DNA of 64,000 nucleotides, from NCBI GenBank assembly GCA_023957975.1, contig JAMLGM010000011.1, positions 1 through 64,000 on the forward strand, read 5' to 3'. This DNA comes from Microthrixaceae bacterium. Lineage in GTDB: Bacteria; Actinomycetota; Acidimicrobiia; Acidimicrobiales; Microtrichaceae. The notes under the pieces were generated by a model. The model saw only the letters and a program-made list of their open reading frames with translations. It had not been told where the DNA came from and did no database searches. Shown here one piece after another: positions 9,074 to 17,665 of this stretch (its first letter is position 1; each line of letters begins with the position of its first letter). A program made the translations under genes and the position numbers.

Positions 9074-9489
9074 CGGTGGTTGGCTATGCGCCGGGGGCCT
9101 ATGACCTTTTACATGTCGGTCACCTCCGGCTGCTGGAACGTTCGCGAGAGCGGTGCGACCGGTTGGTGGTCGGCGTCGTGGGCGACGACCTTGCCGAACT
9201 CCAGCGCGGCGAGCGTCCGGCCGAGCCGCTCGAAGCGCGTATGGCGGCGGTCGCCGAACTCGACTGGGTCGACGAGGTGGTCGAGGACCCGTCGAGCGAC
9301 AAGGCGGTGATCTGGGAACGGGTTCGCTTCGACGTGATCTTCAAGGGCGACGACTGGCGGGGGACCCCCAAGGGGGACGCGCTCGAGGCGGCGATGGCCC
9401 GCGTCGGTGCCGAAGTCGTGTATCTGAGCTACACCAAGGACATCTCGAGCACCCGGTTGCGGCGCGAGCTTCGCGAAGCGTGTTCGTGA
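9070..9489 (+). CDS. Cytidylyltransferase of the TagD type (glycerol-3-phosphate-like)
   Basis: A 139-aa nucleotidyltransferase. YAPGAYDLLHVGHLRLLE contains the HxGH nucleotide-binding motif (H15, H18), and DISSTRLR near residues 124-131 matches the second signature (ISSTxxR). The length is that of TagD-like enzymes that join CTP to glycerol-3-phosphate or a related polyol phosphate. The ATG overlaps the stop of the CDP-alcohol transferase gene, so product and consumer are made together. Which phosphate it uses cannot be decided from sequence: ethanolamine, ribitol, glycerol and others share this fold. Confidence 0.85.
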   Translation: MTVVGYAPGAYDLLHVGHLRLLERSRERCDRLVVGVVGDDLAELQRGERPAEPLEARMAAVAELDWVDEVVEDPSSDKAVIWERVRFDVIFKGDDWRGTPKGDALEAAMARVGAEVVYLSYTKDISSTRLRRELREACS

Positions 9490-9495
9490 CTCTCG

Positions 9496-10833
9496 CTACA
9501 CGCTGACGGTGTTGCCGGCGCGCTCTCGTGTGGCGCGCTCCCGTGCGGCGAGCGGGGTGAGCGCCATCGTTCCCTGAGTGTTGCGTTGGGTGGGTCCGAC
9601 CTCGCGTTGCAGGACTCCGACCCAGGCGCCGAGGATGAGCAGCCACAGCGCCGACACGCCCACTCCCGACCCGACGCCTTCGACGGTGAACCCGTTCACC
9701 ATCAGACACGCGAGTACCCCGCCGAGCAACGGAGCGTCGCCGTGGCGGAGCCGCTGGAGGCGGGCAATTCCGAGCCCGATGGCGATGACGAGACCGAGCC
9801 ACAGCCCGAGGCCGATGAGGCCGCCGTCGACCGCGACGTTGATGAACGCGTTGTGGGCCCCGCCGAGTCCGACCCGGTCATAGAAGACTCCGCGTGAGGT
9901 CGACAGCCCCCAGCCGGTGAGCGGCTTCTGGGAGACGAGGTCGACGGCGATGCCCCACAGTTCGGTCCGGTTCGACACGGTCGTGAGGTTCTCGGTGGGT
10001 TCGCCACGAGCGAGGTAGGCGAGGATGACCGGCCAGAAGCTGAACACCGCGAGCGCCAGGCCCACGAACCCCAGGACGCCGAGCGGAATGCGCTCCCGCA
10101 CCGGCACCGTGAGGTAAATGACCACGAACACGCCGGCGATTGCCGCGATGACGGCGCCCCGGGTCTGCGTGGCCACCAACGCGGCACCCATCACCGCGAG
10201 ACATGTCAGATAGAGCGGCCGTGGCCAGCGCTGGGCCCCGAGTCGGAATCGGCTGTGGTTGGTGGCCAGGCCGAGCGCGATGGTGATGCCGAGGGCCAAC
10301 ATCGCGCCGGCGGTGACCGAGTGGACATAGAGCCAGTTGAACCGGTGGGCCTGCAGGGGCGAGAACGGCACGCGGTAGACGAGGCCGATGAACACCGACA
10401 GGGTGACGAGGCCGACATAGGCGTGGGCCAGTTGCAGCACCTGACCTCGCCGGGCGTTCGCCGCGATCGCGCTCGAGAACGCGACCATGATGCACAACTG
10501 CATCGCCCGAACCGCGCCGAGGACCACATAGGAGCTGTACATCACCGACATCACCATGGCGGCGGTGTAGCCGCGCATGAAGAACTGCACGGCGGTGGGG
10601 CGGTTCCAGCGCGGGGGTGTGACGACGTAGCCGATGAGGTACCCGGCGACGAGGGCGAACACGGCGAGCTCGACGACGATCGCCAGGTCGACCGAGGCCG
10701 ACAACGAGTCGTTCAGTTCGCGCTGGCGGAACTTGTACTCGGTTCCGAGGATCATGGCGAGGCCGAGCACCGCCGGCCAGGTGTCGGTCCAGAGGCTGGG
10801 GAGTCGCCAGGGGAGTCGCCAGGGGTGCGACAT
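9496..10833 (-). CDS. O-antigen ligase/Wzy-like polymerase family membrane protein
   Basis: A 445-aa protein with about ten to twelve membrane segments. It has a large extracellular loop in the C-terminal half carrying NRTELWGIAVDL, PLTGWGLSTSRG and GGAHNAFINVAVDGGLIG, the conserved region of the Wzy_C/O-antigen ligase family (the WxxG...HNxxL pattern). In a single-membrane organism it more likely polymerises lipid-linked repeats or attaches them to another acceptor than ligates O-antigen. Its ATG overlaps the stop of the Wzz-like gene by one base (TGATG at 10831-10835), as expected for a polymerase and its length regulator. It ends 6 bp from the convergent cytidylyltransferase gene. Confidence 0.82.
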   Translation of the reverse strand: MSHPWRLPWRLPSLWTDTWPAVLGLAMILGTEYKFRQRELNDSLSASVDLAIVVELAVFALVAGYLIGYVVTPPRWNRPTAVQFFMRGYTAAMVMSVMYSSYVVLGAVRAMQLCIMVAFSSAIAANARRGQVLQLAHAYVGLVTLSVFIGLVYRVPFSPLQAHRFNWLYVHSVTAGAMLALGITIALGLATNHSRFRLGAQRWPRPLYLTCLAVMGAALVATQTRGAVIAAIAGVFVVIYLTVPVRERIPLGVLGFVGLALAVFSFWPVILAYLARGEPTENLTTVSNRTELWGIAVDLVSQKPLTGWGLSTSRGVFYDRVGLGGAHNAFINVAVDGGLIGLGLWLGLVIAIGLGIARLQRLRHGDAPLLGGVLACLMVNGFTVEGVGSGVGVSALWLLILGAWVGVLQREVGPTQRNTQGTMALTPLAARERATRERAGNTVSV

Positions 10834-12281
10834 CACGAACCGTGGACGAAGACGTAGCCGAGCGTGTCGCTGGCGAGGAAGTCGAGCTGACGCCGGGTCT
10901 GGTCGATGACGTCGCGGCTGGTGCCGCGTTCGATGAGCACGACGACTCCGTCGACGGTTTGGCCGAGCACCGAGGATCCGGCTGCGCTCAGCAGCGGCGG
11001 TCCGTCGATGAGGATGAGGTCGTAGTGGCGTCGCAGGTCGACGAGCGCGGATTCGGTGGCGCCGGTGCGCAACAACGCCGGGGGCTGGGACGGATCGCCG
11101 CCGGGGCCCATCAGGAACAGGGCGGACGAGGTCATGGCGCTGTTCTCGCCAAAGCGCAGGCGAACGGTTGCCTCGTCGGCCTCCGCGCTGCCGGCGACGA
11201 CGTCGGCGAATCCGAGACGGTTGTCGAGCCCGAGGATGGTCGACACGCCGCGCGCCCCGTGGTCGGCGTCGATGAGCAGCACGCGCTTGCCGGCGCGGGC
11301 GGCGACGAGCGCGGTCTTGATGACGACGTCGGCGTCGTGGGCCATGAGGTCGGCGGGGGTGAACAACACGGTGTCGCCCGACAACACCGCGTCGATGTTG
11401 GAGGTGATCCGCTGAAAGCTCGGCTCGGGCACCGCGACCATGTCGATGGTCTTGGCGCTCACGAGGTCGTAGCCGACCTCGCCGAGCATGGGCAGGCCCA
11501 GCCAGGAGGACACGTCTGCGGAGTTCTCGCCGATCGGTTCGCGGTCGGCTCGGAACCAGGCGATCAGCACCGCGGCGAGGAAGCCGATGATGCCGGCGAT
11601 CACGACGTTGCGCACGAGGCGGGCGAGGAAGTTGCTCGACGAGGGGACCCGCGCCGGGTCGTAGGCGTCGACGCCGTCGCCGAACAGTGCGCGGGTGGTG
11701 TTGATCTCCGCCATGCGTTGTTGAATCTGGCCGTCGTCGGAGAGGTCGATGCCGGGGATTCCGGAGTCGGCACGGGGCGATTCGCCGCTGAGCGCGGCGA
11801 GCGCTCGTTCGGCCTTGTCGTCGAACTGGCGCGCCGTGGCGTCGCGGTAGGCGGCGACGATGGCGTCGACGGCCCCGGTGGCGGTGCGGAACTCGCCGAA
11901 CTGGCAGGTCACGGTCATGACCGTCGAGGCGGCGGCTGCGGTGGCGGAGCAGTTCGACCGCAGGTCGGCTGCCGAGCCGGCCCGGGGGAAGTTCTGGGCG
12001 GCCGCCTGGAGCACGTCGCTCGAGGTGGCGAACGCGGCGCGCTCCGCGCTGTAGCGGGCGAAGTCCACCACGGAGATCCCATCGGCGAAGGTAGCGCTGC
12101 CGCGGGGGTCGGTGAGGGTGACCTTGCCGACCGCTTCGAACGAGTTGGGTCGAAGCGCCGTGAAGACCACGGCGATCAGCACACATGCGAGCGGCACCGC
12201 GGTCATGAGCTTTCGGTAGCGCAGGGCGGCTTCGATGATGCCCGGGGCAGCCTGCGGTTGCGTCGGTTCGGTTGCGAACAT
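10833..12281 (-). CDS. Wzz/BY-kinase-like chain-length protein with degenerate ATPase
   Basis: A 482-aa protein built like a polysaccharide co-polymerase fused to a cytoplasmic tyrosine-kinase-like ATPase. The first membrane helix is at about residues 27-44, the external region follows, and the second helix is at about 224-243. In the cytoplasmic domain, Walker A' (RVLLIDAD, 333-340) and Walker B (LILIDG, 422-427) are intact. The P-loop position (about 305-320, VLFTPADLMAHDADVVIKTA) lacks the GxGKS/T residues. There is also no C-terminal tyrosine cluster. It is therefore probably a structural co-polymerase or pseudokinase that sets chain length for the coupled polymerase gene downstream. ATG at 12281 is chosen for homology to the usual short N-terminus. 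It is divergent from the Nudix gene. Confidence 0.8.
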   Translation of the reverse strand: MFATEPTQPQAAPGIIEAALRYRKLMTAVPLACVLIAVVFTALRPNSFEAVGKVTLTDPRGSATFADGISVVDFARYSAERAAFATSSDVLQAAAQNFPRAGSAADLRSNCSATAAAASTVMTVTCQFGEFRTATGAVDAIVAAYRDATARQFDDKAERALAALSGESPRADSGIPGIDLSDDGQIQQRMAEINTTRALFGDGVDAYDPARVPSSSNFLARLVRNVVIAGIIGFLAAVLIAWFRADREPIGENSADVSSWLGLPMLGEVGYDLVSAKTIDMVAVPEPSFQRITSNIDAVLSGDTVLFTPADLMAHDADVVIKTALVAARAGKRVLLIDADHGARGVSTILGLDNRLGFADVVAGSAEADEATVRLRFGENSAMTSSALFLMGPGGDPSQPPALLRTGATESALVDLRRHYDLILIDGPPLLSAAGSSVLGQTVDGVVVLIERGTSRDVIDQTRRQLDFLASDTLGYVFVHGS

Positions 12282-12346
12282 GGCGTTCCCATCGGCGGGT
12301 CGGGGCGAGATGTGAGGGGTGCGGCGCCCGTTATGGTGGCGGTGCT

Positions 12347-13168
12347 GTGGAATCGTTCGACCCGTCACCGAAGGCTTCGCCTGGCCCAGCACCTGGCCCG
12401 TCGCCCGAGCCGTCGCTCGAGCCGGCGCCCCGTGGCGGCCCTCAGGAGATCCCTCGTCCGACCTCGGCGCGTCTCGGCGCTGCTCCGGCGTGGTCGGGTG
12501 CCATCGGTAGTGTCCCGTCGTTGGACCTCGACGACATCGCACAACGATTGACGCAGATGTCGATCGATCGGGCGATGTCGATGGTGGCGCAGTCCCGACA
12601 GCGCAGTGCGGTTGCGGTCGTGTTGTCACAGGGGCGGCGGGGGCCGGAGCTGTTGTTGACCCGGCGTGCCTGGCACATGCGGACCCATCGAGGCGAGATC
12701 GCCTTTCCCGGTGGCGGCGAGGAGGACGGCGACGTCTTTCCGGTGGGCACGGCGCTGCGCGAGGCGTGTGAGGAGGTGGCGCTCGATCCCGGTTCGGTCG
12801 AACCGATCGCGGCGCTCGACCCGATGGTGACGTTCACGAGCGACAAGGCCGTCGTGCCGATCGTGTTCGAGACCGACCAACGCCCCAGCGTCGTGGCCAG
12901 TCCCGATGAGGTCGACGCCATCTTGCAGGTGAGCTTCGCCGACCTGCTCGAGGAGGGGTGTTATCGCCAGGAGTTGTGGACCTGGAGCGGTTCCACGCTT
13001 CGCGACGCCCCCGAGGCGGGGTATCAACATCCCGTGCATTTCTTCGAGCTCTACGGCGACACGTTGTGGGGTGCGACGGCTTCGATGATCAATCAGCTGT
13101 TGACGGTCGTGTTCGCCCCGGAGGCGTTCGAGGAGTTGATGCGAGGCCCCGAGCACTTCGGGCGCTGA
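12347..13168 (+). CDS. CoA-pyrophosphatase-like Nudix hydrolase (NudL type)
   Basis: A Nudix hydrolase of 273 aa from GTG 12347; an in-frame start at 12272 would overlap the divergent gene. A Pro-rich N-terminal tail of about 60 residues precedes the domain. The UPF0035/CoA-hydrolase signature is clear: LLLTRRAWHMRTHRGEIAFP followed by GGGEEDGD. The Nudix helix REACEEVALD keeps the REx2EE glutamates but has Ala where the usual motif has Gly. The family cleaves CoA or its derivatives to 3',5'-ADP and 4'-phosphopantetheine. TATGGT at 12332-12337 could be the -10 box of a short-leader transcript. A 14-bp tandem duplication spans its stop codon (13159-13186). Confidence 0.82.
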   Translation: MESFDPSPKASPGPAPGPSPEPSLEPAPRGGPQEIPRPTSARLGAAPAWSGAIGSVPSLDLDDIAQRLTQMSIDRAMSMVAQSRQRSAVAVVLSQGRRGPELLLTRRAWHMRTHRGEIAFPGGGEEDGDVFPVGTALREACEEVALDPGSVEPIAALDPMVTFTSDKAVVPIVFETDQRPSVVASPDEVDAILQVSFADLLEEGCYRQELWTWSGSTLRDAPEAGYQHPVHFFELYGDTLWGATASMINQLLTVVFAPEAFEELMRGPEHFGR

Positions 13169-13192
13169 AGGTCGGGCGCTGAAGGTCGGGCG
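13159..13192 (+). repeat. 14-bp tandem duplication spanning a stop codon
   Basis: CGGGCGCTGAAGGT occurs at 13159-13172 and again at 13173-13186, with a partial third unit. The first unit contains the stop of the Nudix gene and the second repeats it. Confidence 0.8.
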
Positions 13193-13269
13193 GCGCGCGT
13201 CGGGACGCGTTCGGCAGGACGCGTTCGGCGGTTCGGCCGCTATCGTCTGATCCACAGGGAGGTGTGCCG

Positions 13270-13659
13270 ATGGCGATGTTGACCTTTGAAGGTGAGACCC
13301 ACGGCGAGATCGTGGTGAAGGTTCGGCGCTGGTTGGCGTCGCTCGAGGAGGCCCCGGAAGGGACCCTGACAGCGGTTGAGGCGATCGAGCAGGGTGCTGA
13401 ACTCACCAAGGACGCGCTGCGCATCATCGCGGCGGCCGCGCCGGCTCCGGTTGCGCAGAGCGAGTTGCTGAAAGGCCTGACCGGGCTCGGCTACAAGGCG
13501 ACCGACACGACCAAGGAAGCGCTCGTCGGCGGACTCGACTCGATCGAGGAGATGACCGGTGGTGGCGTCGTGCGTCAGGTGCAAAAGGCCGGGGTGCGGG
13601 CGGCGTGGGAGATGAACTCGACCGTGGCGCGTCAGTTGTTGAAGTCGCTTCGACGCTGA
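13270..13659 (+). CDS. Conserved-looking small protein of unknown function
   Basis: A 129-aa soluble, largely helical protein with Glu/Ala-rich segments and a basic C-terminus (VARQLLKSLRR). ATG at 13270 is chosen because AGGGAGG (13256-13262) precedes it by 7 nt. It has an alternating pattern of short helices and two repeated LLK(G/S)L elements but no catalytic motif, signal peptide or membrane segment. I do not recognise the family. It sits 101 nt after the Nudix gene and 97 nt before the GuaB3-type gene, and the good ribosome-binding site argues that it is real. Confidence 0.6.
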   Translation: MAMLTFEGETHGEIVVKVRRWLASLEEAPEGTLTAVEAIEQGAELTKDALRIIAAAAPAPVAQSELLKGLTGLGYKATDTTKEALVGGLDSIEEMTGGGVVRQVQKAGVRAAWEMNSTVARQLLKSLRR

Positions 13660-13756
13660 TCTGTTGAACGGTTCGCCCCGCTGTGGATGGGGGCGAAACC
13701 CGAGGCCTAGACTGGCGCCTTTTCCGGCCGCGGAGTGCCGGGTGAAGGACATGGTC

Positions 13757-14587
13757 ATGGCATCAATCGAAATCGGACGCGGCAAGTCGGCGCGGCAGGG
13801 CTACGAACTCGACGACGTGTCGATCATCCCGTCGCGACGCACCCGCGACGCTGATGACGTCTCCACCACCTGGAGCATCGATGCGTTCGAGTTCGACGTT
13901 CCGTTGATGACCGTCGACGCGACGTCGATTCCCGGCGGGTTGGCGGTGCTCGATGCCGAGCGGTTCACCAACGGCGACGGTTCCTTCGACGTCGAGGCCA
14001 TCGGCGAGGTGCTCGAGGAGATCGACGACGACGGCGAGGTGTCGGCGATTGCGGTCCGCCCCCAGCGCGCCGAGGAGTTGCTCGAAGCGCTCGGCCGCAC
14101 CCAACCCGACCTGTTGGTCATCAAGGGTCGGGTGGTGTCTGCCGAGCACGTGTCGAAGTCCCGCGACACCCTCAACCTGAAGAAGCTGGTGCGTTCGATC
14201 GAGGTGCCGGTCATCGTCGGCGGTTGTTCCTCCTACAAGGCGGCGTTGCACCTCATGCGAACCGGGGCGACCGCGGTGATCGTGCAGAGCGACCTGGCCT
14301 CGGAGGGCGTGCACGTTCCGCTCGCCACGGCGATCGCCGATGTGCGCGCCGCCCGCTCGCGCCACCTCGACGAAACCGGGGTGTACACCCAGATCATCGC
14401 GGCGGTGCCGGTTCGTACCGGCGGCGATGTGGCCAAGGCGATTGCGTGCGGGGCCGACGCGGTGCTCGTCGAGGCGGTGGGAAGCGACTCGGCGGGGGTG
14501 ATCGGCGACCTTCGCCGCACGATGGCGACGTGCGGGTTTGAGTCGGTCAAGGAATTCCAGAGCGCGGAACTCGTGGTGACGCGCTAG
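13757..14587 (+). CDS. guaB3: GuaB3-type IMP dehydrogenase/GMP reductase family protein, short form
   Basis: A 276-aa protein of the actinobacterial GuaB3 group. IEIGRGKSARQGYELDDVSI followed by PSRRTRDADDVST matches the conserved GuaB3 N-terminus, and LLVIKGRVVSAEHVS, LKKLVRSIEVPVIVGG, YKAALHLMRTGATAVIV and GGDVAKAIACGADAVLV follow the family TIM barrel. From memory of family members near 370 aa, about 90 residues are missing, mainly between AVLVEAVGS and DLRRTMATCGFESVKEF. The IMPDH catalytic Cys loop is not apparent. ATG 13757 has AAGGA at a proper distance; ATG 13751 does not. The function of GuaB3 proteins is debated; a role in guanine-nucleotide balance fits the adjacent guaA. It may be a regulatory or degenerate form. 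Confidence 0.85.
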   Translation: MASIEIGRGKSARQGYELDDVSIIPSRRTRDADDVSTTWSIDAFEFDVPLMTVDATSIPGGLAVLDAERFTNGDGSFDVEAIGEVLEEIDDDGEVSAIAVRPQRAEELLEALGRTQPDLLVIKGRVVSAEHVSKSRDTLNLKKLVRSIEVPVIVGGCSSYKAALHLMRTGATAVIVQSDLASEGVHVPLATAIADVRAARSRHLDETGVYTQIIAAVPVRTGGDVAKAIACGADAVLVEAVGSDSAGVIGDLRRTMATCGFESVKEFQSAELVVTR

Positions 14588-14635
14588 CGCGCCCGCGAAG
14601 GTAACAGTGGGCATCGGACGGCAGGAATCGACACG

Positions 14636-16192
14636 GTGAGCGGCATCATTCAGCATCAGGCAGCACCCGGCGAAACCGTGCTCGTCGTCGATTTCGGTGC
14701 GCAGTACGCGCAGCTGATCGCTCGGCGGGTCCGCGAGGCCCGGGTCTATTCCGAGATCGTTCCGCACACGATCACCGCACAGGAGGTGGCGCGGCGTCAG
14801 CCGGCGGCGATCATCTTTTCGGGCGGCCCGAAGTCGGTCAACGTCGAGGGAGCCCCGTCGATCGACCCGGCGGTCTACGACCTCGGCGTGCCGATCCTCG
14901 GGATTTGTTACGGCGCACAACTCATCAGCCGCGATCTCGGCGGTTCGGTCGACAAGGGAGGCCGTGGCGAGTACGGCCGTTGTGACCTCACCGTCGATGC
15001 GACGGGTTCGCTGTTCGACGATGCCGCCGATCAGGTCGTGTGGATGAGCCATTTCGACGCCATCACCGTGGCGCCGGAGGGTGCGACCGTGCTGGCCCAT
15101 TCCGCCGATGCGCCGGTGGCCGCGTTCGAGAATGTCGAGCGCCGGGTCTACGGCGTTCAGTATCACCCCGAGGTGGCCCACACCCCCGGTGGGCAGCGGC
15201 TGTTGGAACGGTTCTTGTACGACGCGGCCGGGTGCGAGCCGAACTGGACGATGGCGAATTTCATCGACGAGGCCGTCGCTCAGATCCGCGAGCAGGTCGG
15301 TGCGGGTCGGGCGATCTGTGCGCTGTCGGGCGGCGTCGACTCGGCGGTGGCTGCGGCCCTGGTCCACAAGGCGATCGGCGATCAGCTCACCTGCGTGTTC
15401 GTCGATACCGGTCTGATGCGCAAGAACGAGGGCGAGCAGGTCGTCGAGACGTTCCAACGGCATCAGGGCATCGAGTTGATTCACGTGCAGGCGGCCGATC
15501 GGTATTTCACGGCGTTGGCGGGGATCACCGAACCGGAGGCCAAACGCAAGACCATCGGCGAGCTGTTCATCCGCATCTTCGAAGACGCGAAGGCCCAGGT
15601 GGTGGGCGCCGGGTTCTTGGTGCAGGGCACGTTGTATCCCGACGTCATCGAGTCGGGGTCGGGCCACGCCGCCACGATCAAGTCCCATCACAACGTGGGC
15701 GGCTTGCCCGACGACATCGACTTCGAACTGGTCGAGCCGTTGCGGAGCCTGTTCAAAGACGAGGTGCGTGCGGTCGGCTCCGAGCTCGGGTTGCCCGACG
15801 AGATCGTGCAACGGCAGCCGTTCCCGGGGCCGGGCCTCGGTGTGCGCATCATCGGTGAGGTCACCCCCGACAAGGTGGCGGTGCTGCAGGAGGCCGACGC
15901 CATCGTGCGCGAAGAGTTGCGCACGGCTGGCCTTGAGCGCGAGATCTGGCAGAGTTTCGCGGTGTTGCCCGACATCCGGTCGGTGGGGGTCATGGGCGAC
16001 GAGCGCACCTATGGCTATCCGTGCATCATCCGCGCGGTGACCTCCGAAGACGCCATGACCGCCGATTGGGCACGCATTCCCTACGACGTGCTGGAGTCGA
16101 TGGCGAGCCGCATCATCAACGAGGTTCCCGGTATCAATCGGGTCGCCTACGACATCACCTCCAAGCCGCCCGGCACCATCGAGTGGGAGTGA
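14636..16192 (+). CDS. guaA: GMP synthase (glutamine-hydrolysing)
   Basis: A full-length 518-aa enzyme that converts XMP, ATP and glutamine to GMP in the cytosol. The class I amidotransferase domain carries the nucleophile Cys91 in ILGICYGAQ and the partner His/Glu in YHPEVAHTP. The ATP-pyrophosphatase domain has the SGGVDSAV P-loop, and the C-terminal dimerisation domain ends with the family motif [12 protein letters not shown] at 14636 gives the expected N-terminus ([16 protein letters not shown]). It lies 48 nt after the GuaB3-type gene, the typical actinobacterial guaB3-guaA pairing. Confidence 0.98.
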   Translation: MSGIIQHQAAPGETVLVVDFGAQYAQLIARRVREARVYSEIVPHTITAQEVARRQPAAIIFSGGPKSVNVEGAPSIDPAVYDLGVPILGICYGAQLISRDLGGSVDKGGRGEYGRCDLTVDATGSLFDDAADQVVWMSHFDAITVAPEGATVLAHSADAPVAAFENVERRVYGVQYHPEVAHTPGGQRLLERFLYDAAGCEPNWTMANFIDEAVAQIREQVGAGRAICALSGGVDSAVAAALVHKAIGDQLTCVFVDTGLMRKNEGEQVVETFQRHQGIELIHVQAADRYFTALAGITEPEAKRKTIGELFIRIFEDAKAQVVGAGFLVQGTLYPDVIESGSGHAATIKSHHNVGGLPDDIDFELVEPLRSLFKDEVRAVGSELGLPDEIVQRQPFPGPGLGVRIIGEVTPDKVAVLQEADAIVREELRTAGLEREIWQSFAVLPDIRSVGVMGDERTYGYPCIIRAVTSEDAMTADWARIPYDVLESMASRIINEVPGINRVAYDITSKPPGTIEWE

Positions 16193-16281
16193 CGGGCTGG
16201 GCCGCGGCGGGGCGGTCCGCGTTCGCCGCTCCGCGGGCGCACGCACCCACTGACCGCTCGAAGAGCCCTGAGAACATTTTT

Positions 16282-16339
16282 ATGACAAAGTGGCGGATTT
16301 CGTCATGAAGTTGTCATATTTCGATTCCGATGGCACACT
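16282..16339 (+). promoter_or_regulatory. AT-rich promoter with inverted repeat before the NlpC/P60 gene
   Basis: ATGACAA (16282-16288) and TTGTCAT (16311-16317) form an inverted repeat in an AT-rich stretch. TTGTCA (16311-16316) with CACACT (16334-16339) at 17-nt spacing is a plausible -35/-10 pair ending 9 nt before the start codon. The inverted repeat would overlap the -35 box and could be an operator. Confidence 0.4.
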
Positions 16340-16348
16340 GAATCCGTC

Positions 16349-17602
16349 ATGTACAGCAATTCACGAACGCCCGATCGACCCCGCCGAGGCTCACGAGCCC
16401 GCCGCATCGCCCTGCGCACCGTCGCGCCGGTGCTGTTGATCGCCCTCGCCCCCGTCCCGGCCGGAGCGACGCCACTTGCCCCGGCCCAGTCGGTGGCCTC
16501 CATTCGCGAGAAGGCCGCGAAGATCGCCGCAGACCTCGATCGCCTCAACGAGCGAGAGAGTGTCCTCGACGAACAACAGAACGCTGCCCGCATCGAACTT
16601 GCCGACCTCGAAGCGAAACTGGCCGAGAACCAGAGCTCGCTCAGCTCCGCCGAAGCCGAGATGGACTCGACCGCCGACGCCGCCCGCGAGTACGCCCGCA
16701 AGGCCTTCGTCGGCGACGCCGCGGATCCCGATCCGCTGCGGTATCTCGTCGAGGGCAACACCCAGGACGAGTCGGCCCGCCGGGCGTTCATCGAGTCGCA
16801 GGCCGGTTCGAGTTCCGATTCGATCGAGTCGTTGCAGGCCTCCCAGAAGGTCCTGAACTCCCAGCGTTCCGAACTCGATGCCGTCCAGGCCGAGGTTACG
16901 GCGAAGAAGGCCGAGATCGAGCGGGCCAAGTCCGAACTCGAGGCCTCCATCGAGGAACGAACAGCGCTTCAGCAATCGGTGAACGCAGAGCTGAAGGAGG
17001 CCGTGGAGGCCGAACAGCGCCGTCTCGCCGCCGAGGCCGAGGCCCGCGCCCAGGCCGAATCTCGCGCTGCCGCCGAACGCGCTGCCGCAGCTCGACGCAC
17101 CTCGGGCGCCACCGTGACGCGTTCGTCAGGGTCCGCCTCCACCTCGAATTCGACCTCGGGATCGGGGCGAGCGGTTGCCACGGTCACCCAACCCGTCGTC
17201 GCGGCACCGACGCCCGCTGCCCCCGCACCGGCGGTGGCCGCAGGCGGCACCGCTGCGGGGCAGGCCGCGGTCGCCAAGGCGATGACGCAGCTCGGGGTTC
17301 CCTACAAGTGGGCGGGCAGTTCGCCGTCCACGGGTTTCGACTGCTCCGGGCTCGTCATGTGGGCCTATGCGGGTTCGAAGTCGCTGCCACACAGCTCTCG
17401 ATCGCTGCGTTCGATGACCAGCCGCATCTCCGAGGCTGAACTCGTGCCGGGAGACCTGGTGTTCGGCGGCAACCCGGTGCATCACGTCGGTATCTATGTC
17501 GGCAACGGGCAGATGGTGCACGCCCCGCAAACCGGCGACGTGGTCAAGGTGTCGAGCATCTACCGCACCTCCAAGCCGGTCAGCTTCGGCCGCCTTCCCT
17601 GA
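16349..17602 (+). CDS. Secreted NlpC/P60 peptidoglycan endopeptidase with coiled-coil domain (RipA-like)
   Basis: A 417-aa cell-wall hydrolase. It has a basic N-terminus and signal peptide to about residue 33 (VAPVLLIALAPVPAGATP), a long Glu/Ala/Lys coiled coil at about 45-240, a Ser/Thr/Gly/Pro linker, and an NlpC/P60 domain from about 308. The catalytic triad is Cys332 (FDCSGLVMWAY), His379 (HHVGIYVGNG) and His391 (MVHAPQTG). Such enzymes cut the D-Glu to diaminopimelate bond, and the coiled coil normally autoinhibits the enzyme or links it to FtsEX-like partners. No clear Shine-Dalgarno is seen, consistent with a leaderless transcript. Confidence 0.92.
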   Translation: MYSNSRTPDRPRRGSRARRIALRTVAPVLLIALAPVPAGATPLAPAQSVASIREKAAKIAADLDRLNERESVLDEQQNAARIELADLEAKLAENQSSLSSAEAEMDSTADAAREYARKAFVGDAADPDPLRYLVEGNTQDESARRAFIESQAGSSSDSIESLQASQKVLNSQRSELDAVQAEVTAKKAEIERAKSELEASIEERTALQQSVNAELKEAVEAEQRRLAAEAEARAQAESRAAAERAAAARRTSGATVTRSSGSASTSNSTSGSGRAVATVTQPVVAAPTPAAPAPAVAAGGTAAGQAAVAKAMTQLGVPYKWAGSSPSTGFDCSGLVMWAYAGSKSLPHSSRSLRSMTSRISEAELVPGDLVFGGNPVHHVGIYVGNGQMVHAPQTGDVVKVSSIYRTSKPVSFGRLP

Positions 17603-17653
17603 CCCGGAACCCGCCTTGGCACCGGCCCTGAACCGGCTGTCAGGGGTGCCAAC

Positions 17654-17659
17654 TAGGTT
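17654..17659 (+). promoter_or_regulatory. Leaderless -10 box (TAGGTT) of pcrA
   Basis: TAGGTT ends 6 nt before the ATG at 17666. Weak purine-rich sequence GGGAG lies in between, so a short-leader alternative exists. Confidence 0.45.
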
Positions 17660-17665
17660 AGGGAG

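Noticed and set aside
13763..16246. An 827-codon open frame antisense to guaB3 and guaA
   Set aside because: It mirrors the third-position GC bias of the two real genes, has Arg/His/Asp-rich random composition and no motif.
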